From Burkholderia ambifaria (GTDB taxonomy: Bacteria; Pseudomonadota; Gammaproteobacteria; Burkholderiales; Burkholderiaceae): 64,000 nucleotides of DNA. Shown here piece after piece: positions 50,766-60,920 of this stretch. Where the stretch lies: NCBI RefSeq assembly GCF_001443045.1, contig NZ_LKPJ01000024.1, forward strand, positions 1-64,000, in the 5' to 3' direction. The notes under the pieces were generated by a model that was not told the DNA's origin, ran no database searches, and was given only the letters and a program-made list of their open reading frames with translations. The position numbers and the translations under genes were made by a program. How positions within the stretch are numbered: position 1 is the stretch's first letter; every line of letters begins with the position of its first letter.

Positions 50766-51481
50766 CCGCCCCGCTTTCCCTGTTCGTCACCGGCACCGAC
50801 ACCGAGATCGGCAAGACCTTCGTGTCGGCCGCGATGCTGCACGGCTTCGCGCGGCACGGCCTGCGTGCGGCCGCGCTGAAACCCGTCGCCGCCGGCGCGT
50901 ATGAACGCGACGGCGTCTGGCGCAACGAGGACGCCGACCAGCTCGACGCGGCCGCGAACGTCGTGCTGCCGCCCGAGCTGCGCACGCCGTTCCTGCTGAA
51001 GGCGCCCGCCGCCCCGCACATCGTCGCCGCGCAGGAAGGCGTGACGCTCGACATCGACACGATCGTCGCAAGCCACCGCGAAGCGCTGACGCGCGCGGAC
51101 GTCGTCGTCGTCGAAGGCGTCGGCGGCTTTCGCGTACCGCTCACCGACACGCAGGACACGGCCGATCTCGCGGTCGCGCTCGGCCTGCCTGTCGTGCTCG
51201 TCGTCGGCGTGCGGCTCGGCTGCATCAGCCACGCGCTGCTGACGGCCGACGCGATTCGCCAGCGCGGCCTCACGCTCGCCGGATGGGTCGCGAACCATGT
51301 CGACCCGGCCATGTCGTACGCCGACGAGAATGTCGTGACGATCCGCGACTGGCTCGCGCGCGAGCATCGCGCCCCGCTCCTCGGCCGCATCGCGCACCTG
51401 CGCCCGGCCGCCCCCGAATCCGCCGCGGCGATGCTCGACATCGCCGCGCTCGTCGATACGCTGCGCCGCGCGCAGCATTGA
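50762..51481 (+). CDS. bioD: Dethiobiotin synthetase
   Basis: ATP-dependent closure of the ureido ring. 239 residues. P-loop variant [21 protein letters not shown] (about 9-28), [24 protein letters not shown] and GWVANHVDP. The start overlaps the bioF stop. Confidence 0.95.
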
Positions 51482-51517
51482 CGCCCCGATCCCCGCATTC
51501 ACGACAGGAAAACCACC

Positions 51518-52537
51518 ATGACCCAAGCCCAGACCGCCGCCGTGCAACCCGACGCGATCCCCGTGGCCGCTCCGGCGCCGCAGCGCTGGCGCGTTGCCGA
51601 CGTCGTCGCGCTGTTCGAGCTGCCGTTCAACGACCTGATGTTCCGCGCGCAGCAGGTGCATCGCGAGCATTTCGACGCGAACGCGGTGCAGCTGTCGACG
51701 CTGCTGTCGATCAAGACGGGCGGCTGCGAGGAGGATTGCGGCTACTGCTCGCAGTCGTCGCACCATGAAACGGGCCTGAAGGCCGAGAAGCTGATGGACG
51801 TCGACGCGGTGCTCGACGCGGCGCGCGCGGCGAAGGCGAACGGCGCGAGCCGCTTCTGCATGGGCGCCGCATGGCGCAACCCGAAGGAGCGCCACATGCC
51901 GGCGCTGACCGAGATGGTGCGCGGCGTGAAGGAGCTGGGCCTCGAGACCTGCATGACGCTCGGCATGCTCGAGGACGAGCAGGCGCAGCAGCTCGCCACT
52001 GCGGGCCTCGACTACTACAACCACAACCTCGACACGTCGCCGGAGTTCTACGGCCAGGTGATCTCGACGCGCACGTACCAGGATCGTCTCGACACGCTCG
52101 ACCGCGTGCGCAATGCGGGCATCAACGTGTGCTGCGGCGGCATCATCGGGATGGGCGAATCGCGCCGCGAACGCGCGGGCCTGATCTCGCAGCTCGCGAA
52201 CCTGAACCCGTATCCGGAATCGGTGCCGATCAACAACCTCGTCGCGATCGAAAGCACGCCGCTCGAAGGCACCGCGCCGCTCGACCCGTTCGAGTTCGTG
52301 CGCACGATCGCGGTCGCGCGCATCACGATGCCGAAGGCCGTCGTGCGCCTGTCGGCCGGCCGCGAGCAGCTCGACGACGCAATGCAGGCAATGTGCTTCC
52401 TCGCGGGCGCGAACTCGATGTTCTACGGCGACCAGCTGCTGACGACGAGCAACCCGCAAACGCAGCGCGACCGCGCACTGTTCGAGCGCCTCGGCATCCG
52501 CGCGAGCCAGGCCGACGCACTGGCGGAGAACGCGTAA
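51518..52537 (+). CDS. bioB: Biotin synthase
   Basis: Radical-SAM sulfur insertion giving biotin. 339 residues. C-x3-C-x2-C motif C70/C74/C77 ([16 protein letters not shown]), [14 protein letters not shown], and [13 protein letters not shown]; further cysteines in ETCMTLGML and GGIIGMGE-adjacent CCGG ligate the 2Fe-2S cluster. Last gene of bioAFDB, followed by a strong terminator. The operon has no bioC/bioH within this window. Confidence 0.97.
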   Translation: MTQAQTAAVQPDAIPVAAPAPQRWRVADVVALFELPFNDLMFRAQQVHREHFDANAVQLSTLLSIKTGGCEEDCGYCSQSSHHETGLKAEKLMDVDAVLDAARAAKANGASRFCMGAAWRNPKERHMPALTEMVRGVKELGLETCMTLGMLEDEQAQQLATAGLDYYNHNLDTSPEFYGQVISTRTYQDRLDTLDRVRNAGINVCCGGIIGMGESRRERAGLISQLANLNPYPESVPINNLVAIESTPLEGTAPLDPFEFVRTIAVARITMPKAVVRLSAGREQLDDAMQAMCFLAGANSMFYGDQLLTTSNPQTQRDRALFERLGIRASQADALAENA

Positions 52538-52566
52538 GCGGCGCTATCGCACTCAGCGTGCAAACG

Positions 52567-52596
52567 AAAAAGCCGGGGCGTGCCCCGGCTTTTTTT
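52567..52596. terminator. Terminator of the biotin operon
   Basis: AAAAAGCCGGGGC (52567-52579) and GCCCCGGCTTTTTTT (52582-52596) form a near-perfect stem with a 2-nt loop gap and long T-run. It probably acts in both directions, also serving the convergent cutC. Confidence 0.92.
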
Positions 52597-52720
52597 CGCC
52601 CGATCGTCTGCGCCGGGTTGCGCTGCGCGTTGCGAATCGCGATCTTCCCGGCGCGCCAGCACACGCCGCCGAGCCCATCGATCGCGTCCGCGCCGGCGCG
52701 CGGCTGCTTCAGCGTGCGCG

Positions 52721-53446
52721 TCACACGTGCGCCGCCGCGCCGTCGAGCGCCGCGCGCACGCGCTCGACGCGCGGTCCGTCGACGGGTGCCAGCACCTCGC
52801 CGCGCGGCCGCACACCCGAGCCGAAATGCACCGCGCGCACGCCGGTCGCGCGAACGAAATCGCCGACCGCATCGATCGTGAGCCCCGAGCCGGCCAGCAC
52901 CGTGCAGGTCGAGCCGGCCGCCTGCCGCACCAGCCGCGTGATCGTCGCGACGGCGTCGAGCACCGACGGATGGCCGCCCGACGTCAGCACCGACGTGACG
53001 GCCGGCACGCGCAGCAGCGCGTCGAACGCGGCGTTGAGGTCGCGCGACACGTCGAACGCGCGATGGAACGTCAGGTCGCGCCCGCCCGCGGCGGCGGCGA
53101 TGCGCTCGAGCGCGGCGAGATCGACGTCGCCGCGCGCATCGAGTGCCCCGAACACGACACCGTTCGCGCCGGCCGCGACGGCCGCGCGCACGTCGCGCTC
53201 GATCACGCGCAGGTCGTCGGCGTCGTAGACGAACGAGCGGCTGTGTGGGCGCACGATCACGTTGACCGGAATCGGCACGGCGGCCACGACGGCCTCGATC
53301 AGGCCGGCGCTCGGCGTGAGCCCGCCTTCGGTGATCGCGGTCACGAGCTCGAGGCGGTCGGCGCCCGCGCGGGCGGCGGCCTTCGCGTCGCCGACGGTCG
53401 TGGCGATCACCTCGAGGAGGACGGAGGATGCGGCGGTTCGGTTCAT
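52721..53446 (-). CDS. cutC: CutC family protein
   Basis: 241-residue TIM-barrel protein. Motifs LLEVIATTVGDAKAAARAGADRLELVTAITEGGLTPSAG, VIVRPHSRSFVYD, GANGVVFGALDARGDVD, LTFHRAFDVSRD and LTSGG match CutC, linked to copper homeostasis though its true activity is debated. It stands between the biotin terminator and an IS110 relic. Confidence 0.93.
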   Translation of the reverse strand: MNRTAASSVLLEVIATTVGDAKAAARAGADRLELVTAITEGGLTPSAGLIEAVVAAVPIPVNVIVRPHSRSFVYDADDLRVIERDVRAAVAAGANGVVFGALDARGDVDLAALERIAAAAGGRDLTFHRAFDVSRDLNAAFDALLRVPAVTSVLTSGGHPSVLDAVATITRLVRQAAGSTCTVLAGSGLTIDAVGDFVRATGVRAVHFGSGVRPRGEVLAPVDGPRVERVRAALDGAAAHV

Positions 53447-53559
53447 CGGCGGCTCGCGAATCGTCAGGACAATTCGCGCATCCTAGTCAGTATGACTCCC
53501 GTTGGGCAAGGGCTGGCCTGCCGTGAGGAATCAAACGCGGGTTAGCATGGCTGCCAGAG

Positions 53560-53572
53560 CCGCACGGTGCGG
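53560..53572. repeat. Short hairpin in the IS110 relic leader
   Basis: CCGCACGGTGCGG is a 5-bp stem with a 3-nt loop, directly followed by a second CCGCAC. It is in the leader of the relic transposase. Confidence 0.5.
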
Positions 53573-53611
53573 ACAGGGCCGCACCCGGCGATTTCCGGCA
53601 CGGAGGCCAGC

Positions 53612-53680
53612 ATGGAACACGATAGCACGCTGTACGTCGGGCTCGATGTCCATAAGGAGTCGATCACGGCCGCCTATGCG
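53612..53680 (+). pseudogene. IS110-family transposase remnant (first 23 codons)
   Basis: ATG 53612 encodes MEHDSTLYVGLDVHKESITA and then AYA before similarity stops. VGLDVHKESI is the conserved N-terminus of IS110-type transposases with the first catalytic Asp. An upstream GGAGG site and a hairpin-bearing leader (53540-53611) remain, so this looks like the left end of a decayed element. The remnant overlaps the 3' end of the EAL gene on the other strand, whose TAG stop lies within transposase-derived sequence. Confidence 0.8.
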
Positions 53681-54960
53681 CCGTCGGCCTCCTCGTCCGT
53701 CCAGTCGATATCGCCGCACAGCACGTGCTGCGCATCGCCGATGCGCACGGCCACCGACAGCGTCACGCACGGCTGCGCCTCGTTGATCGACAGGTACGGG
53801 CGCGTCACCTGCACGCGCCCGGGCTCGGCGATCGCCGTGCGGAAATACGGCCGGCGCAGCCAGTTCGCGCCCTGCGCATCCGACAGCGGCGAGAAGCGCG
53901 CCTCGGCGAGCGCGCGGTCCGCCCGCAGCACGACGTTGCGGCCCGCCTGGCGGCCCCGCGCGTCGAGCAGGAAGCAGCGCGCGGCGGCGTCGAGCGCGAG
54001 GAAATTCCAGCACACCTCGTCGAGCGGCTCGCCGGCCGCCAGCCGCTCGGCCGCGCGCTCGAACGCACGCAGGTACGGGGCGAGCCGCTGCGTGTCGCGC
54101 CGCTCGCGCGCTTCGGTCTGCTCACGAAAGCGTTCGGTCAGCTCGCCGATGCAGCCGGTCGCCGTCGCGCTGTCGGGCAGCCCGGGCGCCGGCCGGCCGA
54201 AGAAATAGCCCTGCACGAAATCGGCCTCGCACGACAGCGCGATCTGCGCGTCGTGCTCGGTCTCGATCCCTTCGACGAGCACGAGCTTGCCGGCCTCGTG
54301 CAGCAGCGTGACGAGCCCGTGAAGGATCGCGGTGAGCCCCGTGCGGTGCGCCGCGTGGGACAGCATGATCCGGTCGAGCTTCACGATGTCCGGGTTCAGC
54401 TGCCAGATCCGCTCGAGATTCGAGTGGCCGGCACCGAAATCGTCGAGCGCGATCAGGAAGCCCTGCGCGCGGAATTCCCGCACGGCGTCGGCGAGCCGCT
54501 CGACGTCGTCGGCGCGCTGTTCGAGCACTTCGAGCACGATGCGGCGCGGCGGCATGCCGATCCGCTTCAGGTTCGCGAGCAGCGCGGCGGCCTGGAACGG
54601 ATCGGTGAGCACGCCCGGATGCACGTTGAGGAACAGCCACTCGCGCTCGGCGCCGAGCAACGCGAAGTTCTCGAGATGCAGCGCCTGCGCGAGCCGGTCG
54701 AGCTGCAGCAGCTCGCCCCGGCGCGCGGCCTCGCCGAACACGTCGAGCGGCGACACCGCGCGGTCGAGCGCGTCATGCGCGCGCAACAGCGCCTCGTAGC
54801 CCACCGCACGCTGGTGCGACAGGCTGAAGATCGGCTGGAATACGGTCGTGAGCGTCAGGTCGCGGTGCCGCGTCACCAGGCGTTCGAGGCCGGAGCTCAT
54901 CTCCCGCTCGAAACGATACGGCGACGCGGTGGCCGGGCGCTCCTGCTGCACGATCGTCAT
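53674..54960 (-). CDS. EAL-domain cyclic-di-GMP phosphodiesterase with C-terminal sensor-like domain
   Basis: 428 residues from ATG 54960 (MTIVQQER), with a strong AGGAGGGAG site. EAL domain about 30-270 with all expected catalytic residues: E56 (EALLR), N112, E144, D173/D174 (ALDDFGAGHSN), K194, E230 (EGIE) and Q250 (QGYFFG). It should hydrolyse c-di-GMP. The C-terminal part (about 290-425) with RRPYFRTAI and VTRPYLSINEAQPCVTLSVAV looks like a YkuI/Cache-like sensor fold. No transmembrane helix, so cytosolic. The C-terminus ends DWTDEEADGA inside the IS110 relic. Confidence 0.9.
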   Translation of the reverse strand: MTIVQQERPATASPYRFEREMSSGLERLVTRHRDLTLTTVFQPIFSLSHQRAVGYEALLRAHDALDRAVSPLDVFGEAARRGELLQLDRLAQALHLENFALLGAEREWLFLNVHPGVLTDPFQAAALLANLKRIGMPPRRIVLEVLEQRADDVERLADAVREFRAQGFLIALDDFGAGHSNLERIWQLNPDIVKLDRIMLSHAAHRTGLTAILHGLVTLLHEAGKLVLVEGIETEHDAQIALSCEADFVQGYFFGRPAPGLPDSATATGCIGELTERFREQTEARERRDTQRLAPYLRAFERAAERLAAGEPLDEVCWNFLALDAAARCFLLDARGRQAGRNVVLRADRALAEARFSPLSDAQGANWLRRPYFRTAIAEPGRVQVTRPYLSINEAQPCVTLSVAVRIGDAQHVLCGDIDWTDEEADGA

Positions 54961-55251
54961 GGCTCCCTCCTGGTGGTGCGGCCGAACGCGGCGGGTGTTC
55001 GGGATGGCGCGCGCAATGTCATGTTCGAATCCTCGGATGTCCGGCCGGTGCCGGACGGTACGCAAGCATCAAGCAAGCTCCGTGCAAGGGCTGAACACCT
55101 GCGCCGCGCCAACGTGCAGCACCGCCGCACCAGCGTGGCGCAGACACCACGCACCGTTTGCGTGCATACGCACCGGCGCACTCGAGCGCAGCCGTCGCGC
55201 CGTCACGCTAAACTCCGGACGATCGTTTCATTCTCCACAATTGACGTATCG

Positions 55252-56919
55252 ATGGAAATCGTCTTCACAGTCCTGATCCTGCTGCTCGCCGTCGCGCTGT
55301 CCGGCGCGGTCACGCGCCTGCTGCCGTTGCGGCTTCCGCTGCCGCTCATGCAGATCGCGTTCGGCGCGATGCTCGCGTGGCCGAAGCTGAACCTGCACGT
55401 CACGTTCGATCCCGAAATCTTCATGCTGCTGTTCATTCCGCCGCTGCTGTTCGCGGACGGCTGGCGGATTCCGAAACGCGAGCTGTACCTGCAGCGCCGC
55501 GCGATCCTGATGCTCGCGTTCGGACTCGTGTTCATGACGGTACTCGCGGTCGGTTACTTCGCGCACTGGCTGATACCCGAGTTGCCGCTGCCCATCGCGT
55601 TCGCGCTCGCGGCCGTGCTGTCGCCCACCGACGCGGTCGCGCTGTCGGGCATCGCCGGCCGTGGCAGGATTCCGCCGCAGCTGATGCACATCCTCGAAGG
55701 CGAGGCGCTGATGAACGACGCGTCGGGCCTCGTCGCGCTGAAATTCGCGGTCGCGGCTGCGCTCACGGGCATGTTCTCGCTGCGCGACGCGTCGATCACG
55801 TTCGTGATCGTCGCCGCCGGCGGGCTGGCGACGGGCGCGATCGTGGCGTGGCTGTTCAGCGCGCTGTCGACGCGCTTCCTGAATGCCGAGCAGGAAGGCG
55901 ATCCGGCTCCCGGCATCGTGATGACGCTGCTCGTGCCGTTCGCCGCCTATCTGTTCGCCGAGCACCTCGACCTGTCGGGCGTGCTCGCGGCCGTGTCGGC
56001 CGGGATGATGATGAACTACACGAGCTTCTCCCGCAAAAGCACCGTCGCATCGCGCGTGCGTGCCGAAAGCACGTGGGCGCTGATCGAGTTCGTGTTCAAC
56101 GGCATGGTGTTCATCATGCTCGGGCTGCAGCTGCCGCACATCATCGGCCGCGCGCTGGTCGACGCACACCGCACGAGCGACGCGCTCGTCGGCCGGATGA
56201 TCTTCAACGTATGCGCGATGATGCTCGCGCTGTATGCGATCCGCTTCCTGTGGGTCTGGCTGCTGCGCCGGATCGCGAGCCGCCGCGCCGCGCGCCACGG
56301 CCTCGCGGGCACGATGGCCGGCGTGCGCACGATCGCGGTGATGACGGTGGGCGGCGTGCGCGGCGCGGTCACGCTCGCGGGCGTGCTGTCGATCCCCGTC
56401 GCGCTGTCCGACGGCGCGCCGCTGCCCGGGCGCGACACCGCGATCTTCGTCGCATCGGCGGTGATTCTCGGTTCGCTGGTCGTCGCGGTGATCGGCCTGC
56501 CGCTGCTGCTGCGCGGCGTGCGCTCGACGCGCAACCCGCTCGCCGACGAGGAGCGCACCGCGCGCGCGGCCGCCGCGCAGGCCGCGATCCGCGCGATCGA
56601 CTCGTCGCACGACGCGATCTCGGCCGATCTCGACGAATCGGGCGCCGCACGCTGCGCGGACATCTCCGCGCGCGTGATGGACCATTATCGCCGCCGCCTC
56701 GCCGCGCTCGCCGAGGACGGCCCGACGCCGCGCGCGCAAGCGAAGCAGACCGAAACGATGGAACTGCAGATGCGGATCGCGGCGGTGCGCGCGGAACGTT
56801 CGGTGCTCTATCGGCTGCGCAGCGAAAGCAGGATTTCCGACGAGACGCTGACGAAGCTGATCCGCGAGATCGACCTGTCGGAAACGGCGCTGTCGACGCG
56901 CAAGAGAGGGATCATCTGA
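55252..56919 (+). CDS. Na+/H+ antiporter (CPA1/NhaP type)
   Basis: 555 residues from ATG 55252 (MEIVFTVLILLLAVAL). Eleven to twelve hydrophobic segments fill about residues 1-420, with FIPPLLFADGW, FALAAVLSPTDAVALSG and the ion-binding ND motif in ILEGEALMNDASGLVALKFA, plus AVMTVGGVRGAVTLA. A cytoplasmic helical tail follows (about 425-555, HDAISADLDES...TKLIREIDLSETAL). Exchanges Na+ or K+ for H+ across the inner membrane. Promoter is expected in 55160-55250. Confidence 0.93.
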   Translation: MEIVFTVLILLLAVALSGAVTRLLPLRLPLPLMQIAFGAMLAWPKLNLHVTFDPEIFMLLFIPPLLFADGWRIPKRELYLQRRAILMLAFGLVFMTVLAVGYFAHWLIPELPLPIAFALAAVLSPTDAVALSGIAGRGRIPPQLMHILEGEALMNDASGLVALKFAVAAALTGMFSLRDASITFVIVAAGGLATGAIVAWLFSALSTRFLNAEQEGDPAPGIVMTLLVPFAAYLFAEHLDLSGVLAAVSAGMMMNYTSFSRKSTVASRVRAESTWALIEFVFNGMVFIMLGLQLPHIIGRALVDAHRTSDALVGRMIFNVCAMMLALYAIRFLWVWLLRRIASRRAARHGLAGTMAGVRTIAVMTVGGVRGAVTLAGVLSIPVALSDGAPLPGRDTAIFVASAVILGSLVVAVIGLPLLLRGVRSTRNPLADEERTARAAAAQAAIRAIDSSHDAISADLDESGAARCADISARVMDHYRRRLAALAEDGPTPRAQAKQTETMELQMRIAAVRAERSVLYRLRSESRISDETLTKLIREIDLSETALSTRKRGII

Positions 56920-56959
56920 GCGGCTGCGCCGCGCTGCGATGGCACGGCTTCCCGATGAA

Positions 56960-56989
56960 AAAACGGCGACGCGCGGGCGTCGCCGTTTT
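56960..56989. terminator. Bidirectional terminator between antiporter and IOR genes
   Basis: AAAACGGCGACGC (56960-56972) and GCGTCGCCGTTTT (56977-56989) form a perfect 13-bp stem with a 4-nt loop serving two convergent genes. Confidence 0.85.
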
Positions 56990-57009
56990 CACATCCGCGC
57001 GTGTTCGCG

Positions 57010-60000
57010 TTACTTCGCGACGACGACCGGAATGCCCTTCAGCATCCCCGCGCCCTTCATCTCGTCGAGCGCGTGCTGCACGGCCGCGCTCGTCGCCGCG
57101 TCGATGCCGAGTTGCAGCGCGAGCTCGCGTTCCGCACGCTTCACGCCCGCGAGGTTGCGCACCTTCACGTGACCGAAGCCGCGAACGCGGGCGTGCAGGT
57201 CGGCCAGCTGCGTGACCTGCGCGGCATTGCCGGCGGTCGTCGCCGCGAGCGCGCGCGTGAGCGTCGTCTCGTAGTCGTCCGCGAGCGCGCGCTCCATCCT
57301 GCGCTCGGCCGTGCGGCCGAACGGATCGAGCCACGTGCCGCGCAGGCTGCGCACGCGCGCGAGCGTGCCGAGCACCGGCCACATCCACTGGCCGAACACG
57401 CGCTTCTTCGGCGCGCTGCCATCGCTGCCAGCCTTCGCGACCGTCGGCGGCGCAAGGTTGAACTTCACGCGATAGTCCTGCCCCGGCACGCCTTCGAACT
57501 GCGCTTCGAGCGCCGTGCGGAACGCGCCGTCCGCATACAGCCGCGCCACCTCGTATTCGTCCTTCACCGCGAGCAGCCGGTAGAACGTCGTCGCGACCGC
57601 GCGTGTCAGCGCATCGTCGCCCTTCGCGCGCGCCGCGTTCACCAGCGCCCGGTAGCGCTCGACGTAGCGCGTGCCGCCGTATGCGTCGAGCCGCGTTTCG
57701 CGATCGGCGACGAGTTCGGCGAGCGTCTGCGGCGCGACCGGAGCGGCCGCCGTATGGCGTGCGTTCCACAATGCATCGAGGCCCGCCGCGTCGCCGGCCG
57801 CCATCCGGCCGATCGCGAACGCGAGCTTGTTCATCGGCACCGCGACGTTGTTCAGCTCGATCGCGCGCATCATCGCGGCGTGCGACACCGGCACGAGGCC
57901 AAGCTGCCACGCGTAGCCGAGCATCAGGATGTTCGCGCCGATCGAGTCGCCGAGGAATTTCGCGGCGAGCGCCTGCGCGTCGCAGCTCGACAGGTAGCCG
58001 TCGCCGGCCGCGTGATGCATCTTCTCGAGCAGCGCATCCGCGTGCAGGTCCGCGTCGGGGTTCTGCACGAACGACGCGTTCGGGATCCGGTGCGTATTGA
58101 CGACGATGCGCGTACGCTCGTGACGCACCGTCTGCAGTGCCTCGGCGCTGGCGCCGACGACCATGTCGCACGCGAGCAGCACGTCGGCCTGCTGCGTGTC
58201 GATGCGCACCTGGTTCAGCCACCGGTCGCTCGACGCGATCCGCACGAACGACAGCACCGAGCCGCCCTTCTGCGCAAAGCCCATGAAGTCGAGCACCGAC
58301 GCACTCTTGCCTTCGAGGTGCGCGGCCATGCTGATCAGCGCGCCAACCGTTACGACGCCCGTGCCACCGACACCCGTCACGAGCATGTCGTACGGCGCCG
58401 CGTCGAGATGCGTCGCCGGCACCGGCAGCGCGTCGACGCGCACGGCGAGCGCCGCCTCGTCGAATGCCGCGCCCGCGGCCTTCTTCAGCGCCGCGCCTTC
58501 GACCGTCACGAAGCTCGGGCAGAAGCCGTTCACGCACGAGTAGTCCTTGTTGCACGACGACTGGTCGATGCGGCGCTTGCGGCCGAGCGGCGTTTCGAGC
58601 GGCTCGACCGACAGGCAGTTCGACTGCACGCCGCAGTCGCCACAGCCTTCGCACACCGCGTCGTTGATGAACAGGCGCTTGTCCGGGTCGGGGAACTCGC
58701 CCTTCTTGCGGCGGCGGCGCTTCTCGGCCGCACAGGTCTGGTCGTAGATCAGCACGGTGACACCCGGCGTCTCGCGCAGCTCGCGCTGCACCGTGTCGAG
58801 TTCGCTGCGGTGATGGAACGTCGTGCCGGGCGGGAACTGCCCGTGATGGCCTTCGTACTTCTCCGGTTCGTCGGACACCACGACGAAGCGCGACACGCCT
58901 TCCGCCTCGACCTGCCGCGCGATCTGCGGCACCGAGATGCTGCCGTCGACCGGCTGGCCGCCCGTCATCGCGACCGCATCGTTGTAGAGGATCTTGTACG
59001 TGATGTTCGTCTTCGCGGCGACCGCCTGGCGGATCGCGAGGATGCCCGAGTGGAAGTAGGTGCCGTCGCCGAGGTTCTGGAACACGTGCTTCGTGTTGGT
59101 GAACATCGCGTGCGCGGCCCAATCGACGCCCTCGCCGCCCATCTGGATCAGGCCCGTCGTATCGCGCTCCATCCACGACGCCATGAAGTGGCAGCCGATG
59201 CCGGCCTGCGCGATCGAGCCTTCCGGCACCTTCGTCGACGTGTTGTGCGGGCAGCCCGAGCAGAAGTACGGCGTGCGCTTCACCGCGTCGGCTTCGTTCG
59301 ACAGGATTTGCGGCGCGACGAGATCGACGACGCGTTCGCGGCGATCGAGTGCCGGCTTGTGCCGCGCAAGCCATTCGGCGAACACCGGCAGGATCCGCGA
59401 CGGGCGCAGTTCGCCGAGCTCGGACAGCAGGCACGCGCCCGCCGCATCGTGCTTGCCGAGCACGCGCGGGCGCGCGCCGTCCGCGCGGTTGTACAGGTAG
59501 TCCTTGATCTGCTGCTCGATGACGGGGCCCTTCTCCTCGATCACGAGCACTTCCACCAGCCCGTCGACGAAGGTCTCGATGCGTGTCATCTCGAGCGGGT
59601 ACGACAGGCCGACCTTGTAGATCCGTATGCCGGCCGCATCGAGATCGGCGACCGTCAGGTCGAGACGGCGCAGCGCTTCCATCAGGTCCAGGTGCGCCTT
59701 GCCGCAGGTGACGATCCCGACGTTCGCCTGCGCGCTCGGCGCGATCCACTTGTCGATGCTGTTGGTGCGCGCGAAATGGCGCACCGCGTCGAGCTTCGCG
59801 GCGAGGCGCGCCTCGATCGTGAGGCTCGGCAGGTCGGGCCAGCGATTGTGCAGGCCGCCCGCCGGCGGCGTGAAACCTGCCGGCGCCGGCCATTGCGTCT
59901 GCAGCGCGTCGAGGTCGACGGTCGAGCCCGACTCGACGGTCTCCGAGATCGCCTTGAAGCCGACCCATGCGCCCGAGTAGCGCGACAGCGCCCAGCCGTA

Positions 60001-60582
60001 CAGGCCGAACTCGAGCATGTCCGCGATGTTCGACGGGTTCACGACCGGCATGTGCCACGCGATCATCGCGAAGTCGCTCTGATGCGGCATCGAAGACGAC
60101 ACGCAGCCATGGTCGTCGCCCGCTACCACCAGCACGCCGCCGTGCGGCGACGAACCGTACGCGTTGCCGTGCTTCAGCGCGTCGCCGGCGCGGTCGACGC
60201 CGGGACCCTTGCCGTACCACATCGCGTACACGCCATCGACGGTGCGTTCGGGGTCGGCTTCCACGCGCTGCGTGCCGAGCACCGCGGTGCCGCCGAGTTC
60301 CTCGTTGATCGCGGGCAGGAAGCGCACGCTGCTGCCGTCGAGCAGTTTCTTCGCCTTCCACAGCTGCTGGTCGACCATGCCGAGCGGCGAGCCGCGGTAG
60401 CCGCTGACGAAGCCGGCGGTGTTGAGCCCCTGCGCGGTGTCGGACGCGCGCTGCATCAGCAGCAGGCGGACCAGCGCCTGCGTGCCGGTCAGGAAGATCC
60501 GGCCGCGCGTGGCGGTCAGGTTGTCGGTCAGGCGGTAGTCGGATAGAGCGGGCGTGCCGTCGACGGGCAGGCGGGCGGTCAT
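57010..60582 (-). CDS. Indolepyruvate ferredoxin oxidoreductase (fused alpha-beta-gamma type)
   Basis: 1190 residues. TPP-dependent oxidoreductase that decarboxylates aryl or branched 2-oxo acids to acyl-CoA with ferredoxin reduction. N-terminal pyrimidine-binding part (SGYRGSPLGMVDQQLW, about 60-75), C-terminal-type TPP domain (FCSGCPHNTSTKVPEGS, GIGCHFMASWMERDTTGLIQMGGEG), cysteine cluster (CEGCGDCGVQSNC and SCNKDYSCVNGFCPS), then a gamma-like domain (GVGGTGVVTVGALISMAA) and a C-terminal helical part. The fused enzyme is usual in beta-proteobacteria. Confidence 0.93.
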   Translation of the reverse strand: MTARLPVDGTPALSDYRLTDNLTATRGRIFLTGTQALVRLLLMQRASDTAQGLNTAGFVSGYRGSPLGMVDQQLWKAKKLLDGSSVRFLPAINEELGGTAVLGTQRVEADPERTVDGVYAMWYGKGPGVDRAGDALKHGNAYGSSPHGGVLVVAGDDHGCVSSSMPHQSDFAMIAWHMPVVNPSNIADMLEFGLYGWALSRYSGAWVGFKAISETVESGSTVDLDALQTQWPAPAGFTPPAGGLHNRWPDLPSLTIEARLAAKLDAVRHFARTNSIDKWIAPSAQANVGIVTCGKAHLDLMEALRRLDLTVADLDAAGIRIYKVGLSYPLEMTRIETFVDGLVEVLVIEEKGPVIEQQIKDYLYNRADGARPRVLGKHDAAGACLLSELGELRPSRILPVFAEWLARHKPALDRRERVVDLVAPQILSNEADAVKRTPYFCSGCPHNTSTKVPEGSIAQAGIGCHFMASWMERDTTGLIQMGGEGVDWAAHAMFTNTKHVFQNLGDGTYFHSGILAIRQAVAAKTNITYKILYNDAVAMTGGQPVDGSISVPQIARQVEAEGVSRFVVVSDEPEKYEGHHGQFPPGTTFHHRSELDTVQRELRETPGVTVLIYDQTCAAEKRRRRKKGEFPDPDKRLFINDAVCEGCGDCGVQSNCLSVEPLETPLGRKRRIDQSSCNKDYSCVNGFCPSFVTVEGAALKKAAGAAFDEAALAVRVDALPVPATHLDAAPYDMLVTGVGGTGVVTVGALISMAAHLEGKSASVLDFMGFAQKGGSVLSFVRIASSDRWLNQVRIDTQQADVLLACDMVVGASAEALQTVRHERTRIVVNTHRIPNASFVQNPDADLHADALLEKMHHAAGDGYLSSCDAQALAAKFLGDSIGANILMLGYAWQLGLVPVSHAAMMRAIELNNVAVPMNKLAFAIGRMAAGDAAGLDALWNARHTAAAPVAPQTLAELVADRETRLDAYGGTRYVERYRALVNAARAKGDDALTRAVATTFYRLLAVKDEYEVARLYADGAFRTALEAQFEGVPGQDYRVKFNLAPPTVAKAGSDGSAPKKRVFGQWMWPVLGTLARVRSLRGTWLDPFGRTAERRMERALADDYETTLTRALAATTAGNAAQVTQLADLHARVRGFGHVKVRNLAGVKRAERELALQLGIDAATSAAVQHALDEMKGAGMLKGIPVVVAK

Positions 60583-60920
60583 GGGGATGTCTCCTGATTG
60601 TGCTGTTCTGGGCCGCGCACCGAGGCGTCGGGCGACGCCGGCCGGGCGTTCGGCTGGATGGCTCTATTTTTTCGCGGGGAGACGAGAAAGTTTTTTCTCA
60701 TCTTGCTCGGGCGGCCTCGGAGCGAGAAAAACTGCGCAGGTTTCGGGCGGGAATTGAGAGAGTTTTCGCGCGAGGTGTTGCGCGGCGGTTGGACGTGTGT
60801 CGGGATGGGTCGGTGAGGTGCCTCGAAATGGCGGGGATGGGCAGGAGGCGAGCCGCGGGCGCGGCCGCAGGCGCTCGCCGCCCGTGCGACAAGGGTTTGG
60901 GCCGGGGAACGGGCGCGTAC
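60583..60920. other. Promoter-side intergenic region of the IOR gene
   Basis: About 340 bp between the IOR start and the repeat array. T-rich and A-rich patches around 60665-60770 suit the IOR promoter. No gene seen. Confidence 0.45.

Noticed and set aside
57001-60546. A 1181-codon open frame antisense to the IOR gene
   Set aside because: It is the shadow of a GC-rich gene with strong third-position bias: arginine/valine/leucine-rich without any domain, and the IOR frame is clearly the real one.
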